DNA of 64,000 nt from Conchocele bisecta (GCA_029237695.1 CM055265.1:81214447-81278446), one strand, 5' to 3'; shown: positions 20,302 to 31,663, counted from the first letter of the stretch. Translations and numbers: made by a program. Notes: generated by a model not told the origin, from the letters alone.

Positions 20302-20850
20302 TTGTAACAATTACGATATTTCTCCTTGTACATTCACTCAGCAAGGAATATATTTTTGTTGTTGGCAGTTATTGACTGGATTGCCTGGAACAGCATAGGT
20401 CCTGATCAGACTGTGCAGCATGATGCGCAGGTAGTTCTGAGTACATAACTCTAATTTCATTTCGTTACTAACACTGCATTACATAAGAGTTATGACTGAG
20501 TAATCTTTCCAAATGTGCGTTTGAAGCGTTCTTTGTTTACTTTATGCTTCGTGGAGAGTGACCTGAGAATTTTGCTGATACACACTCTATTTATTATGTA
20601 ATATTTTTGTGTAATATTGTAGCATTGTCTCTCAATAACAATATAGCAAAGTATGAACGTCAACGTCCTGCATGTTTTTTTTATATTTTAGTGCGCAGCG
20701 TGATGTAGCGATATAGTGAAACATGTTGTCTATAAAGCGGAAAACGTGCAGCTAATGCACAGGCTGATCTTGGGCTATGCCGGTCACTAATGTTGTAATA
20801 GGACATGCTTTCAGACAGTGGCCAATTTACCAGTGTTGATGGCCATGCAT
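20302..20850. other. Unique stretch with a C-like core
   Basis: About 20390-20430 (gcataggtcctgatcagact + gtgcag) resembles the family C core without its ends. No coding signal elsewhere. Confidence 0.35.
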
Positions 20851-21094
20851 TAACACTTTCACCCCCAAGTAACTGGAATGGACTGATATGTTTTAATTTT
20901 CCAACTAATCCAATCATCACAAAATGATATTCAGACTAGTCCAGTTATGAAAAGGGGGTGTTTTTGTTAAAAACATGAAAACTACTTGCAAAAAGTGCAG
21001 ATCTTGATGATACGGCTCGTCTCGAGCCGGCTCATCTGGATCTACACTTTTTGCCAATACCACTATACAGGCCTGTGGTGTTGAAAGGGTTAAA
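20851..21094. mobile_element. MITE family D, full length
   Basis: taacactttcacccccaagt to ggcctgtggtgttgaaaggg + ttaa. Hairpin gatacggctcgtctcgagcc / ggctcatctggatctacact. A model copy for the family, about 245 bp. Confidence 0.9.
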
Positions 21095-21823
21095 GCATAT
21101 GGTGGCAAAGATGTTGAATTCACATCTGGGGGGCTACATTGGATCCAAAAAACTACATGACCATTTCAATGCTTCAACAAGAGCAGACTTATGACTTTCC
21201 TGAACAACATCGGTGTATATAATAACGCAGTGTGTTCTTTTCAATATTACACTTCTCCATTTTATATCATAAAGCCTGATAACTAGCATATTCATACAGG
21301 TTGCTCTCTTATCAAGTTTATCAGACTTGATATTAAATGGTAGAAATTAGTTGGCGAGCCTTGGAAATACTGCTTGTTTCCTAAACTCATTTGGTAAACT
21401 TGATAACAAAAGATTTGATTCTCAATTGTTTGGCAATGACAACATTACTAGCTACATTTTCCATGCTAATTGTTCGGAATTCCCCTTACAGTGACAACAT
21501 TCCTAGCAACATTTTTCTTGCTAATTGTTCTCCATGCTAATTGTTTGAAAATTCCCCTTGATAGCCCCATTTTCTTATCATAGCCACTTCCTGTTATGGT
21601 TTATAATCAATCTAATTACGTTATCAAGTGTTTGCTCTTAGATCCAGCTCTCAATATTTTATTATTTGGAACATCGGTGAGGCTCTACAAGGGACATCAC
21701 ATCACATCAATGCCAAGAGTGAATTCTGGAAAAAACAAAGATGGGAAAAAAATTGAAATCTGCAGCTTTTCCTCAAAATATTTATGACGTGCCAGAAAAG
21801 AACGATGGCTTATTGCATTTCTG
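21095..21823. other. Unique stretch with a small tandem
   Basis: About 21440-21560 repeats the phrase 'agtgacaacattcctagcaacatttt...gctaattgtt' two to three times. No gene seen; a 63-codon frame has no features. Confidence 0.4.
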
Positions 21824-22137
21824 ACCTGTAGCTGATTTCACAAAAATTACTAAGCATACTTATCTAGCTAAGTATACTTTGAGGGAGTTATCATTTATTT
21901 TTCCCGTAATGCATTATTTCAAATAGAACTAACGACTGCATATATTTGATTTTTAAAAGTATGCAGAATTATTATCCTGAATTTATTACATTATCACAGC
22001 CAAAATTGCTGTGATAATGTAATAAATTCAGTATAATATAAATTCATAAATTTATCCTTAAATTGAAAATTTCTCCCTCAAAGTGCACTTAGCAAGATAA
22101 GTATACTTTGCAATTTTTATGAAATATGCTACAGTAC
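21824..22137. mobile_element. MITE family N, full length with inner palindrome
   Basis: Ends ctgtagctgatttcacaaaa and tttatgaaatatgctacagt. Subterminal tatctagctaagtatacttt / aagataagtatactttgc. The inner palindrome tgaatttattacattatcac / gtgataatgtaataaattca is kept here and in the copy split at 53525. Confidence 0.85.
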
Positions 22138-22284
22138 ATTCATGCAGTCTGTCTGATGAGGATATGCACTGTTCGGTATTGAATTTGGAAAATAAGCAGG
22201 TTTGTATTAGGCTTCATGAGTATGCGAGCTAGCATGGCACGAGGTACAACGGCCACAGACTCAGCATGGACATCCCTATCGCTA

Positions 22285-22621
22285 AGTTAATCTCCTAGCT
22301 AGCAGCCTTGCTAAAAAACAAGAACTGGCATTGTTAAAATAAGCTAATCCCCTTGCTGGCAGCTTTGATAATTAAAAAAAAACAAAAACGTAAGTCCTCA
22401 GTGATCTTGACCTTGGGTAGTCCGGTGTGGGTTAGTAACACCACACCTTTCATTTTTTAATATAGCAAGTTATTGAAAAATGAAAGGTGTTACTAACGTA
22501 CGCGCGCACACACACACACTTTAATATAACAAGTTATTGAAAAATGAAAGGTGTTACTAACGTACACATGCACACACACACACACACATACGCATTTACA
22601 TGGACTAACGCTATATCCCCT
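22285..22621 (-). mobile_element. Family I repeat with CA microsatellites
   Basis: Minus-strand family I: ggactaacgctatatcccct closes the + strand end, with gaaaggtgttactaacgtac present twice (about 22483 and 22544) beside cacacacaca runs. The doubled unit shows internal duplication. The ATCA array begins immediately after it. Confidence 0.7.
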
Positions 22622-23234
22622 CAATCAGTCAACCATTCAAACAAACAATACATCAATCATTCAGTCAATCAATCAAACAGTCCATCAAACAATCACTCCA
22701 TCAAACAATCAATCCATCAAACAATCAATCCATCAAACAATCACTCAATCAAACAATCATAATCCATCAATCAACCATCAATCATCAACAATCCTCATCA
22801 ATCAATCATCAATCAAATCAATCAATCAAATAACAATCAATCTATCAATCAATCAAATACATCAAACAAACAATCATCAATCAATCATCTATATAATCAA
22901 TCAATCATCAATCCATCAAATCAACCTCAAACAATCAAAAACCATCAAATAATCAATCAATCCATCAAACAATCAATCCATCAAACAATCAATCAATCGA
23001 TCCATCGATCCATCGATCCATCGATCCATCGATCAATCGATCAATCGATCAATCGATCAATCGGAACAAACAGAACAAACGGAACAAACGGAACAAACGG
23101 AACAAACGGAACAATCGATCAATCGATCAATCGAACAATTGAACAATCGAACAATCGAACAATCGAACAATCGAACAATCGATCAATCAAACAAACAATC
23201 AATCGATCCAATTAAACAATCAATCAATACATCA

Positions 23235-23273
<39 letters not shown>

Positions 23274-25548
23274 CATCAAACAATCAATCAATCAATACAT
23301 CAATCATCCATCAACAATCAATCCATCAATAACAAATCAAAGTCAAACAATCAATCCATCAAACAATCACTCCATCAAACTATTAAATTAATCAAACAAT
23401 CAATCAATCAAACAAACAAACAAACAATCCATCAAACAATCACTCCATCAAACAATCACTCCATCAAACTATTAAATCAATCAAACAATCAATCAAACAA
23501 TCAATAAATCAATCAAACAATCAATCCATCACACAATCAATTAAACAATCCATCAATCCATCAATTCATCCATCAATTCATCAATCAATTCATCAATCAA
23601 TCCATCAATCCATCAATCCATCAAACAATCAATCCATCAATCCATCAATCCATCAATCCATCAAACAATCAAACAATCAATCAAACAATCAATCCATCAA
23701 TCCATCAATCCATCAAACAATCAAACAATCAAACAATCAATCCATCAAACAATCAATCCATCGAACAATCAACCAAACAATCAATCCATCAAACAATCAA
23801 TCCATCACACAATCAATACATCAATCCATCAATCCATCAAACAATCAATCAAACAATCAATCCATCAAACAATCAATCAAACAATCAATCCATCAAACAA
23901 TCAATCCATCACACAATCAATCAAACAATCAATCCATCAAACAATCAATCCATCACACAATCAATACATCAATCCATCAATCCATCAATCCATCAAACAA
24001 TCAATCAAACAATCAATACATCAAACAATCAAACAATCAATCCATCAATCCATCAAACAATTAATCCATCAAACAATCAATCAAACAATCAATCCATCAA
24101 ACAATCAAACAATCAATCCATCAAACAATCAAATAATCAATCCATCAAACAATCAATCAACAATCAAGCAATCAATCAATCCATCAAACAATCAATCAAT
24201 CAATCAAACAATCAAACAATCAAACAATATATCAATCAAACAATAAATCAATCACTCCATCAATCCATCAAACAATCAATCAAACAATCAATCAATCAAT
24301 CAAACAATAAATCCATCAATCAATCCATCAATTCATCCATCAACCAATCAACCAATCAATCAATCAAGCAAACAAGCAGACAATCAATCAATCAAACAAT
24401 CAAACCATCAATCCATCAAACTATTAAATCAATCAATCAAACAATCAATCAAACAAACAGTCAATCAAACAATTCATCAATCATTCAATCAATCCATCAA
24501 ACAATCAATCCATCAACCAATCAACCAATCAATCAATCAAGCAAACAAGCAGACAATCAATCAATCAAACAATCAAACCATCAATCCATCAAACTATTAA
24601 ATCAATCAATCAAACAATCAATCAAACAAACAGTCAATCAAACAATTCATCAATCATTCAATCAATCCATCAAACAATCAATCCATCAAACAATCAATCA
24701 AACAATCAATCAATCCATCAATCAATAATTCCATCAAATTATTAAATCAATCAAACAATCAATCAATCCATCAATCAATCAATCAATGCATCAAACAATC
24801 AATCAATCCATCAATCAATCAATGCATCAAACAATCAATCAATCCATCAAACAATCAATCAACCATTCAATCAAACAATCAATCAAACAATCACTCAAAC
24901 AATCAATCAATCAAACATTAAATCAAACAATCAATCCATCAAACAATCAAACAAACAATCAATCCATCAACCATTCAATCAAACAATCAATCCATCAACC
25001 ATTCAATCAAACAATCAATCCATCAAACAATCAATCAATCAAACAATCAATCCATCAAACAATCAATCCATCAAACTATTAAATCAATCAAACAATCAAT
25101 CAAACAAACAATCAATCCATCAATCAATCCATCAACCAATCAATCAAACAATCTATCAATTAATCAAACAATCAATCAATCAACCATTCAATCAAACAAT
25201 CAAAGACTCAATCAAACATTCAATCTAACAATCAATCAAACAATCAAACAATCAATCAAACAATTAATCAAACAATCAATCAATCAACCATTCACTCAAA
25301 CAATGAAACAATCAATCAAACAACCAATCAAACATTCAATCAAACAATCAAACAATCAATCAAACAATCAAACAATCAATCAAACATGCAATCAAACAAT
25401 CAATCAATCAAACAATCAATCCATCAAACAATCAATCCATCAAGCAATCAAACAAACAATCAATCCATCAACCATTCAATCAAACAATCAATCCATCAAC
25501 CATTCAATCAAACAATCACTCCATTAATCAATGCAATCAATCATTCAT
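22621..25548. repeat. 2.9 kb ATCA-type minisatellite, almost free of G
   Basis: Built from 4-bp words (atca, aaca, atcc) combined into higher units such as atcaatccatcaaacaatca. Sub-arrays: ccatcgatccatcgatccat (about 22998-23060), aacaaacggaacaaacgga (about 23063-23112), and a repeated block near 24350-24480 and 24520-24660 (ccaatcaaccaatcaatcaa + tcaagcaaacaagcagac). Open frames rich in N/Q/S/I follow from the composition and are not genes. Confidence 0.95.
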
Positions 25549-26043
25549 GTGACTGAATGGTGAGTGAACAGAGCATGCTCTGATACACAAGGGAGGAACC
25601 CGGAGTAGTCAAATTCATATCCAACATTCTCATTTTCACCTGGAACATAAAAATTAATGGACCCTTGTCGAATGCAAAAATAATTTCCCTTATGGGCCCC
25701 ATTTCACTAACCCATACTAATTGGTCATGTGACTACAAACTCATAGGTGGGCTTTGACAAAAGTTGATTAGACATTTTATCAATGTTTGGGTTTAATCAT
25801 GGCCAGTGCATAATCACCTATACCTTAGTTGAGAAGGAACGCAAGAGATTAATTCCAACATTGAATACCTTTATCAAATGTTACCTGGCGAGCACTTGAA
25901 GTGTTAATTTGTAGCATTGTCCTGGAGATAGGTAGATAGATGGCCATAGTTGGGCGTGGCATTTACAGTGCAACCTCTCCATAAAGGACAACTTGGGAGG
26001 TTGGCATATGTCTATGATAATATGTAGAGAGAAATACATTACT
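25549..26043. other. Unique stretch, no gene seen
   Basis: Ordinary-complexity DNA between the ATCA array and a family A copy. No repeat or long frame recognised. Confidence 0.4.
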
Positions 26044-26240
26044 TTAACCCTTAGACTGCTATCTTATTTTTTTTGTCGTCTGCTGTTTATTTTATATTTT
26101 CCATTTTTATCATGAAAAACATGCTTTCACAGCATTGGAAATGATTCTGAAGTGCTGTCAAACCATGTTTTTATTGAGAAATAAGGCAAGATATAAAAGC
26201 AACAGCAGACGACAATTGTTGTGAGTTAGCGGTCTAAGGT
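26044..26240. mobile_element. MITE family A with shortened hairpin
   Basis: TTAACCCTTAGACTGCTATC to agcggtctaaggt. Part of the left hairpin arm is deleted (cacagcattggaaatgattc). The right arm is complete but the last GGTTAA has been lost. Confidence 0.8.
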
Positions 26241-26267
26241 GCTTTGTTATCTAAAGACAGCCCTTGT

Positions 26268-26405
26268 TAACCCTTAGAATGCCGGGAAACGTAAATTGTC
26301 GTCTGCTGCTGTTTTATATTGTGTCTTCTTTCTCAATAAAACATGGTTTGACAGCACTTAAGATGCTGTCAAACCATGTTTTTCTTTCGAGAAAAATACA
26401 AAAGC
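26268..26405. mobile_element. MITE family A, truncated
   Basis: TTAACCCTTAGAATGCCGGG with gtcgtctgctgctgtttt, and a short hairpin tttgacagcacttaagatgc + tgtcaaacc. The right arm is replaced by a family F end. Confidence 0.75.
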
Positions 26406-26440
26406 TGTTTTAGTTGTACAAAGTTCAGTGAAACAGCTCC
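26405..26440. mobile_element. Family F right-end fragment
   Basis: ttttagttgtacaaagttca + gtgaaac is the outer end of family F (compare 31885-31904). Confidence 0.55.
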
Positions 26441-26489
26441 AGATGCTGTCTAGTGTTGAAAAGTTTGTATTCACAAATAGACGTACAAA

Positions 26490-26582
26490 ATGTGACCGTT
26501 CAGGGGGGTTCAACAGTAACTGGTTTGCTGACCCGGCTTTAAATGACCTTATCCGTTGATAGGCCATTAAACATCAATAAAT
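26490..26582 (+). mobile_element. SINE-tail-like fragment
   Basis: tatccgttgataggccatta + aacatcaataaa repeats the motif at 2122-2150. Its upstream sequence gtaactggtttgctgacccg is not obviously tRNA-like. Confidence 0.4.
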
Positions 26583-26628
26583 CCAATTGTTGAGAGCAGT
26601 AACCCTAATTCAATGACTGACTGGCGAG

Positions 26629-26845
26629 TAGATGTATATGATCAGTAGATGTATATGATCAGCAAAACCCCAGGTCAGACTGCAGTAGATGTATATGATC
26701 AGCAAAACCCCAGGTCAGACTGCAGTAGATGTATATGATCAGCAAAACCCCAGGTCGGACTGCAGTAGATGTATATGATCAGTAGATGTATATGATCAGC
26801 AAAACCCCAGGTCGGATTGCAGTAGATGTATATGGTCAGCAAAAC
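26629..26845. repeat. Minisatellite, 40 bp unit
   Basis: Unit cagtagatgtatatgatcag + caaaaccccaggtcagactg, about five copies. Two copies lack the second half, leaving tagatgtatatgatcag doubled. The unit end resembles a family C core, which continues at 26845-26925 (gatcaggctgcatttgcgct). Confidence 0.9.
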
Positions 26846-26951
26846 CCCAGATCAGGCTGCATTTGCGCTGTCTGATCAGGGCCTATTCTGGTTGCATAAA
26901 TCGTAAGGCCTCCCTGTAGCAGCCGATATTTTGAATCTCAAATGACTATAT

Positions 26952-27169
26952 TTAACCCTTACAACGCTAAATTAAATATTACCGTCTGCTATTTTATTTT
27001 GTATTTTCCATTTTTCTCATCAAAACCATGTTTTGACAACACTTTAGAATCATTTACAATGGAAATGATTCTAAAGTGTTGTCAAACCATGGTATTATTG
27101 ACAAAAAAATACCAAAACATAAATCGACAGCAGACGGCAATTTACGGTTTCCCGCATTCTAAGGGTTAA
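26952..27169. mobile_element. MITE family A, short form, TTAA both sides
   Basis: TTAACCCTTACAACGCTAAA to cgcattctaagggttaa. The palindrome is centred on tttacaatggaaatgattct. Confidence 0.9.
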
Positions 27170-27262
27170 CCTTCCTACAACAACTCCCTCTCTACAACAG
27201 CCACACTAGAGTGGCTTCCCATGAGTGGCTGTTGTTAGAGGTCACATTGCCCTTCTAATAGT
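27170..27262. repeat. Small inverted repeat resembling the 17/19-bp array unit
   Basis: ctctctacaacagccacact pairs loosely with gagtggctgttgttagaggt. The ctctctacaacag word matches the unit of the array at 55180-59276, so this may be a non-expanded relative. Confidence 0.5.
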
Positions 27263-28300
27263 ACCGAGAGATTGAACAAGCAGGCCAGTGTATACAATTA
27301 GGTTGTAAGGCCATTTTTCTCGGGTGTCGACCCGTTTATGTAACAGAACATCTTGTATGATCATTCTTTACAATTTCATTCACCATACTCCTCTCTCAAT
27401 TTGTATGTTTTCATCTACAAAATTCAAACATCACCAATAATAATTATAAGCATAAATAGTGTTTGCTTAACTGTCTAATCATATACTGGAAGTTCAACTC
27501 AAATAAAATATTATTAATTACAAAATATGAAATCTTCCCTTTTATCGAACGTATTTCGGGCCATGTATCATCGTGACAATAAACAAAGAAATTCATTCAC
27601 ATCATGTAGAATTTGATAAGTGATTGCGGTAATGTTTACACTCGGCTTTTAAAATGTTTGAGGACTTGAAATTAAGCATTTTGTTGATTAAATTGCATAT
27701 TTATCCCGGTCTTTCATCGACGCAGCCAAAAGTGTCTGACAAATGTGTTTGTTTTGAAATACCATAGATAAGACAGATGTAAAGTAATTAAATATTTGTA
27801 AATTACCCATCAACCGGAGTTCCTTTTGTCACTCACAAACATATAACACGATAATAATCGGCAATTGCAAATTACCTACATTATAAAATGTTAGGCGTCA
27901 ATCAGCCAAGCTGCTTCCTTTGAATTTATTAGTTAAAATTGAAACCAATTTAGCTAATCAGTTCATTTTATGCGGATTTAATTATCATAATTTCTCGACT
28001 AAAAAATATTCAAACATTTGGAGCTTTCTCACAGGTAGAAAGAGATCACGTAATAGTTCAATCGTTATCTCTAAACTTCGGTAAACATTGTGTGTCATTT
28101 ATAAGTGTTCAAATTAATAAATTTGAAGACATTTATAGGTGCAGTCTGTCTAGATAAACGATAGTTTAGTTGGATGATATTCAACTTATTTTTACCTGAT
28201 TAAAATTAGTGGTTGGAAGTCATCGGTTGGTTTGAGATAAGACAGTGTGACACATACCAGGTTTCTGATATTTACGGTAAAAATGATACATTTGTAATTT
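27263..28300. other. 1 kb low-repeat, TAAT-rich segment
   Basis: One of the longest stretches without a recognised repeat. About 27590-28060 carries attaagcattttgttgatta, gtaaagtaattaaatatttg, aatttattagttaaaattga, tagctaatcagttcatttta and tttaattatcataatttctc. Candidate non-coding regulatory DNA; no frame or splice pattern. Confidence 0.35.
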
Positions 28301-28334
28301 GTATGGTGCTGGTATGTGTTTTACTGTTAATTTT

Positions 28335-28572
28335 TGCCTGTGACTGGAGACATGGGGCTTATGGGTTTTGCAACTAGTGTAGAACCAGATCAGCCTGTGC
28401 ATCCGCACAGTCTGATCAGGATCTACACTACTCACCATGCCATCAATGAAACACCCGGCATGCTTGTAACAAGCAATGTAGATCATTATCAGGCTACGGG
28501 AGTGTGCTATTTGATCTTGACCTACACTAGTCACAAATCCCATAAGCCCCATTTCTCCAGTCACAGCCGCAT
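28335..28572. mobile_element. MITE family C, full length
   Basis: Ends gcctgtgactggagacatgg and ttctccagtcacagccgcat. All internal landmarks are present (atccgcacagtctgatcagg, gcatgcttgtaacaagcaat). Open frames of 151 codons (minus) and 109 codons (plus) overlap this element and are by-products of it. Confidence 0.85.
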
Positions 28573-28761
28573 ACATTGTATTACCACCAGTGTGTTGTTC
28601 AGCATCAATAGCAAGATGCATGATCACGTGGTTACAACAACAACAACAATGGCTCAGTGTTGAAAGCGCACCCACTCCAAAGTAAGTATTATTTTATATT
28701 TTCTTTAATAGGCAACGGATTTTGATGAAATATGGCGCAGCAAACGCATCTTCATGAGCTG

Positions 28762-29107
28762 TATTCAGGCGCGGATCCAGGATTTTGGGTTAGGGGGGAC
28801 GTAACTATTTTGCAATACTTGACTATATTATCGAACGAGCGTGCTAGACCGAGCAGAGCTCGGGATAGCGCTAGGGGGATCCGGGGGCATTCCCCCCACG
28901 GAAATGTTTTGAAATCTACATCGCATTTCCTGCGTTCTGGCGCATTTTGGTGCAAAGCCCAGCATTTATTTTTTTGCTGCACCCCTCAATAAACAATAAT
29001 TTCACAACGCGAACGTAGAAACGTGCCTTGTAACTTGTAAAAAATCTTTACTTGGCAAATTTTAGGGGGGGCGCGTGCCGGGTCCGCGCCCCCTGAATCC
29101 GCCCATG
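28762..29107. mobile_element. Family K, nested in Z
   Basis: Ends gcgcggatccaggattttgg and ccctgaatccgcccatg. Shares acatcgcatttcctgcgttc, acaacgcgaacgtagaaacg and taaaaaatctttact with the copy at 2470. About 60 bp longer in the left part (gagcgtgctagaccgagcag). Confidence 0.75.
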
Positions 29108-29108
29108 G

Positions 29109-29245
29109 TATTTGGTGGTCCCGGGATTTCGGCACATACTTATGTCGTTTTTGCGAAGAATCGATTTCCGTGTCAGTAGACTCGGAAATAGATTCTTCGC
29201 AAAAACGACTGACGTTTGGGCCAAAGTACTGAGACCGCCAAATGC
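29109..29245. repeat. Palindrome inside Z
   Basis: gtcgtttttgcgaagaatcg + atttccg pairs with cggaaatagattcttcgcaa + aaacgac around tgtcagtagac. Outer words atttggtggtccc / gagaccgccaaat also mirror each other. Confidence 0.8.
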
Positions 29246-29490
29246 AGCTTAACAAGATGCGTTTGATGCTCCATATTTCATAAAAATCTGTTACATAATA
29301 AGGACAAAATACGTACTTTGAATCGGAGGACTTCTGGAACTTTCAGTACTTGTTGTTGTTGATGTAATCACGTAATCATATACCTTGAATAGACAATAAC
29401 AACCATTGACAATAGACCAAATGACAGACATTGTTTTTCAATATTTTAACTTTGAAACTGGATATATATTCTTTACTTTATTGTCAGTTA

Positions 29491-29910
29491 TTAACTTTTA
29501 GAATACTGAATTAATTTGTTATGCTGTTTATTTTCTATTTTCTCATCAAAATCATGGTTGACGACACTTTAGAACAGTTTCCAATGGACATGATTCTAAA
29601 GTGCTGCCAAACCATGTTTTTGTTGAGAAAATATAAAAAATTTTATTCGGCTTATATTTAAGGGTGGGAATTGGCTCGAACACCGTCCATACCCGGCTAT
29701 ATATAAAACAACAGCAGAGGACAAGTTTTGTTTCTCGTCTTATATTGCTGTTTATTTTTTATTTTCCATTTTTTTTAAAATACTTTAGAATCATTTCCAA
29801 AGGAAACTGTTCTAAAGTGCTGTAAAACCATGTTTTTATTGAGAAAGAAGATCAAATATAACACAACAGCAGACGACTATTTTTGTTTCTCCCCGCATTC
29901 TAAGGGTTAA
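29491..29910. mobile_element. Two fused family A copies
   Basis: A copy starting ttaacttttagaatactgaa runs through hairpin ccaatggacatgattctaaa to about 29640. A second left arm (ctcgtcttatattgctgttt) then begins and the structure closes at gcattctaagggttaa. Between them is ttggctcgaacaccgtccat, not seen elsewhere. Confidence 0.65.
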
Positions 29911-30137
29911 CCCATATAGGCTGGATACAAATACATTAGTATGAAAATCTGGATATTTGTTTGCTATTTTCTCTATTTCTGTTTGAAAGTATATGTTGTT
30001 ACACTCATTTGAACCGTCTCAACGATACGGTTCAAATGAGTGGTAACACCATATACTTTTATGGCGAAATAAAGAAATAATCAGACTTTTTCAACAAAAA
30101 AGTTTTGTATCCACAGACTTCAATGGGTTGAGCAGTG
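29907..30137. mobile_element. MITE family M, full, sharing TTAA with A
   Basis: Starts TTAACCCATATAGGCTGGAT and ends cagacttcaatgggttga. The core palindrome is gttgttacactcatttgaac + cgtctc against gttcaaatgagtggtaacac. Its first TTAA is the last TTAA of the preceding A copy. Confidence 0.85.
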
Positions 30138-30251
30138 ACATTGGTTAACCCCGAAAACTTTAATTGTTGGAACAGACATAAAACCACAATCAATCAGGAG
30201 CTCAACTCAGGCTCAGCTCATGTTTGATTTTGAATTAAAATTCAGAAGGTA

Positions 30252-30484
30252 GTTTAACCATTTCCCTGTTTTGCGATATTTCGACTCTTCCAAATCGAAA
30301 ACATCTGAATAAAAGAATCAAATGCTGGGTCAAATGATGGTTAAATTATCTGATAGAGTAGAAAACATTGTGGGAAAAGGAGAAATTGCTTGTTACAAGC
30401 AATATTTCTCCTTTTCCCACAATGTTTTCTAAAGACATCTTCTGCAGAGGCATGAAAAGTCGTTTCTATCAGGGAAAGGGTTAA
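30252..30484. mobile_element. MITE family Y, full length
   Basis: TTAACCATTTCCCTGTTTTG to ctatcagggaaagggttaa. The inner palindrome gaaaacattgtgggaaaagg / tccttttcccacaatgtttt surrounds cttgttacaagc. The orientation is opposite to the copy at 10107. It ends 30 bp before the candidate exon. Confidence 0.9.
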
Positions 30485-30514
30485 TTATCTAGGACTGTTG
30501 TTGTCTCTCTACAG

Positions 30515-30583
30515 GTTCCGGTGCAGTTGAAGAGTTTGTTGACCACACAGTGGACGCCACAATCGGAGTCCAGTCTCAAACAG
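30515..30583 (+). CDS. Candidate 69 bp internal exon, gene unknown
   Basis: A pyrimidine-rich acceptor tgttgttgtctctctacag precedes 30515, and cag|gtacccc follows 30583 as donor. The 69 bp (23 codons) have no match to any repeat in this window and are open in two of three frames. One frame (third base onward) begins SGAVEEFVDH and looks more protein-like; the frame from base 1 begins VPVQLKSLLT. The length is a multiple of three, so skipping would keep the frame, as in alternatively spliced exons. I do not recognise the protein. The donor is weak beyond GTA, and a chance look-alike is possible. Confidence 0.35.
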
Positions 30584-30623
30584 GTACCCCACATCAGTGG
30601 TGAAAAAAGAAGCATTAATCCAG

Positions 30624-30915
30624 GGTATGAAATCACGTGGTCTATTGTTTACACTGGATTAATGGTGGACCAAGTTTAAACAACATTTTCTTCCATCCGA
30701 TTCAAATTTCTCTGCAGAATGTTCAAACTAACTACATAAGTAATGCTGCTAAATTTGGTTATTGGTGGACTCGTAGTATTAACGGCTGTAACATGGTCAT
30801 CATTAAAAGTAAGAAACCGCAGTCGTATTGATGCAAAATAAGATTTACCCGAGACCTCATGGGTGCCGCCATTAATCAAGTGTAAACAATAGACCATGTA
30901 CGTGATCCCATACCA
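30624..30915. mobile_element. MITE family S, about 290 bp
   Basis: Ends ggtatgaaatcacgtggtct + attgtttacact and agtgtaaacaatagaccatg + tacgtgatcccatacc are strong inverted repeats, extending to ggattaatggtgg / gccgccattaatc. Related copies are at 50934-51053 and, more distantly, 48611-49240. It begins 41 bp after the candidate exon. Confidence 0.85.
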
Positions 30916-31557
30916 AGTTACAATGCTGAATTAATTTCTCATCTTCTGGTTATTTTCTGTTTTCCATTTTTATGCCCCCGCCACCGAATGGTGAGGGGGG
31001 CATATAGTGTTACCGGCGTCCGTACGTCCGTCCGTCTGTACATCCGTACGTCCCGAAACCTTAATGCTCGGGTAAATGGCTTATAATTTCTGTTTCCTTC
31101 CTTGGATCTGCTTCACATTTCACACACGCATTGCTCCAATGGTTCTCTACCACCAAATTTATATTAGTGCCGCCTCCGCCAAGCCCAGGATCAAGGTCAC
31201 TGACTTGGTGTGTTCGAAACCTTAACACTCGGGTAAATGACTTATACTTTCTGTTTACTTGCTCGGATCTGCTTCACATTTCACACATGCATTACTCCAA
31301 TGGTCCTCTACCGCCCTGTGACAAATCCATATTCGTCCTGCCCCCGCTAAGCCCAGGGTCAAGGTCACAGACTTGGTGCATTCGAAACCTTAACACTTGA
31401 GTAAATGGCTTATAATTTCTGTTTCTTGTTTTCAAATGTGTCTCGTTTTCTTTGGCTGCCAGCGGGGGCATTCGTGTGCCGACAGGCCACATTTCTAGTT
31501 CTTATCAAAAACATGCTTTGATCACACTTTAGGATGATTTCCTTTGTAAGGGTTAAA
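30916..31557. mobile_element. MITE family A split by family H
   Basis: The left half aagttacaatgctgaattaa ... ttttctgttttccattttt stops at 30971. The right half ttatcaaaaacatgctttga ... tttgtaagggttaa resumes at about 31500. The insert is the H element. Confidence 0.65.
30972..31499 (+). mobile_element. Family H, nested in A, with tandem units
   Basis: Starts with a hairpin atgcccccgccaccgaatgg + tgaggggggcat, then cgtccgtacgtccgtccgtc. Units starting cgaaaccttaa lie at 31054, 31215 and 31383 (161 and 168 bp apart), each with aatttctgtttcc, catttcacac(a)tgcatt and caaggtcac. Ends gcgggggcattcgtgtgccg + acaggccacatttctagtt. Confidence 0.75.
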
Positions 31558-31663
31558 AGTGTGTGACACGTCTGCATGTGAGCACATGCTGATTAGAATA
31601 TATGTTGATCAAAAATTAATAGATCAGGCTTTGTCAGAACATGGCCAGTATGTTAGAGATCAG

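Larger units (their letters stand above)
28674..29330. mobile_element. Family Z inverted repeat carrying K and a hairpin
   Basis: Outer arms: tttgatgaaatatggcgcag + caaacgcatcttcatgagct (28720-28760) is the inverse of agcttaacaagatgcgtttg + atgctccatatttcat (about 29246-29281). Weaker similarity continues outward to about 28674 and 29330. The interior holds a K element and a second small palindrome. Confidence 0.7.

Noticed and set aside
26629..26845. CRISPR-like spacing of tagatgtatatgatcag
   Set aside because: The 'spacers' are identical (caaaaccccaggtcagactg), so this is a 40-bp tandem repeat.
28220..28675. 151-codon minus frame and 109-codon plus frame
   Set aside because: Both coincide with a family C MITE. 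Similar short frames appear over other C copies (for example 45759-46103), so they reflect the repeat.
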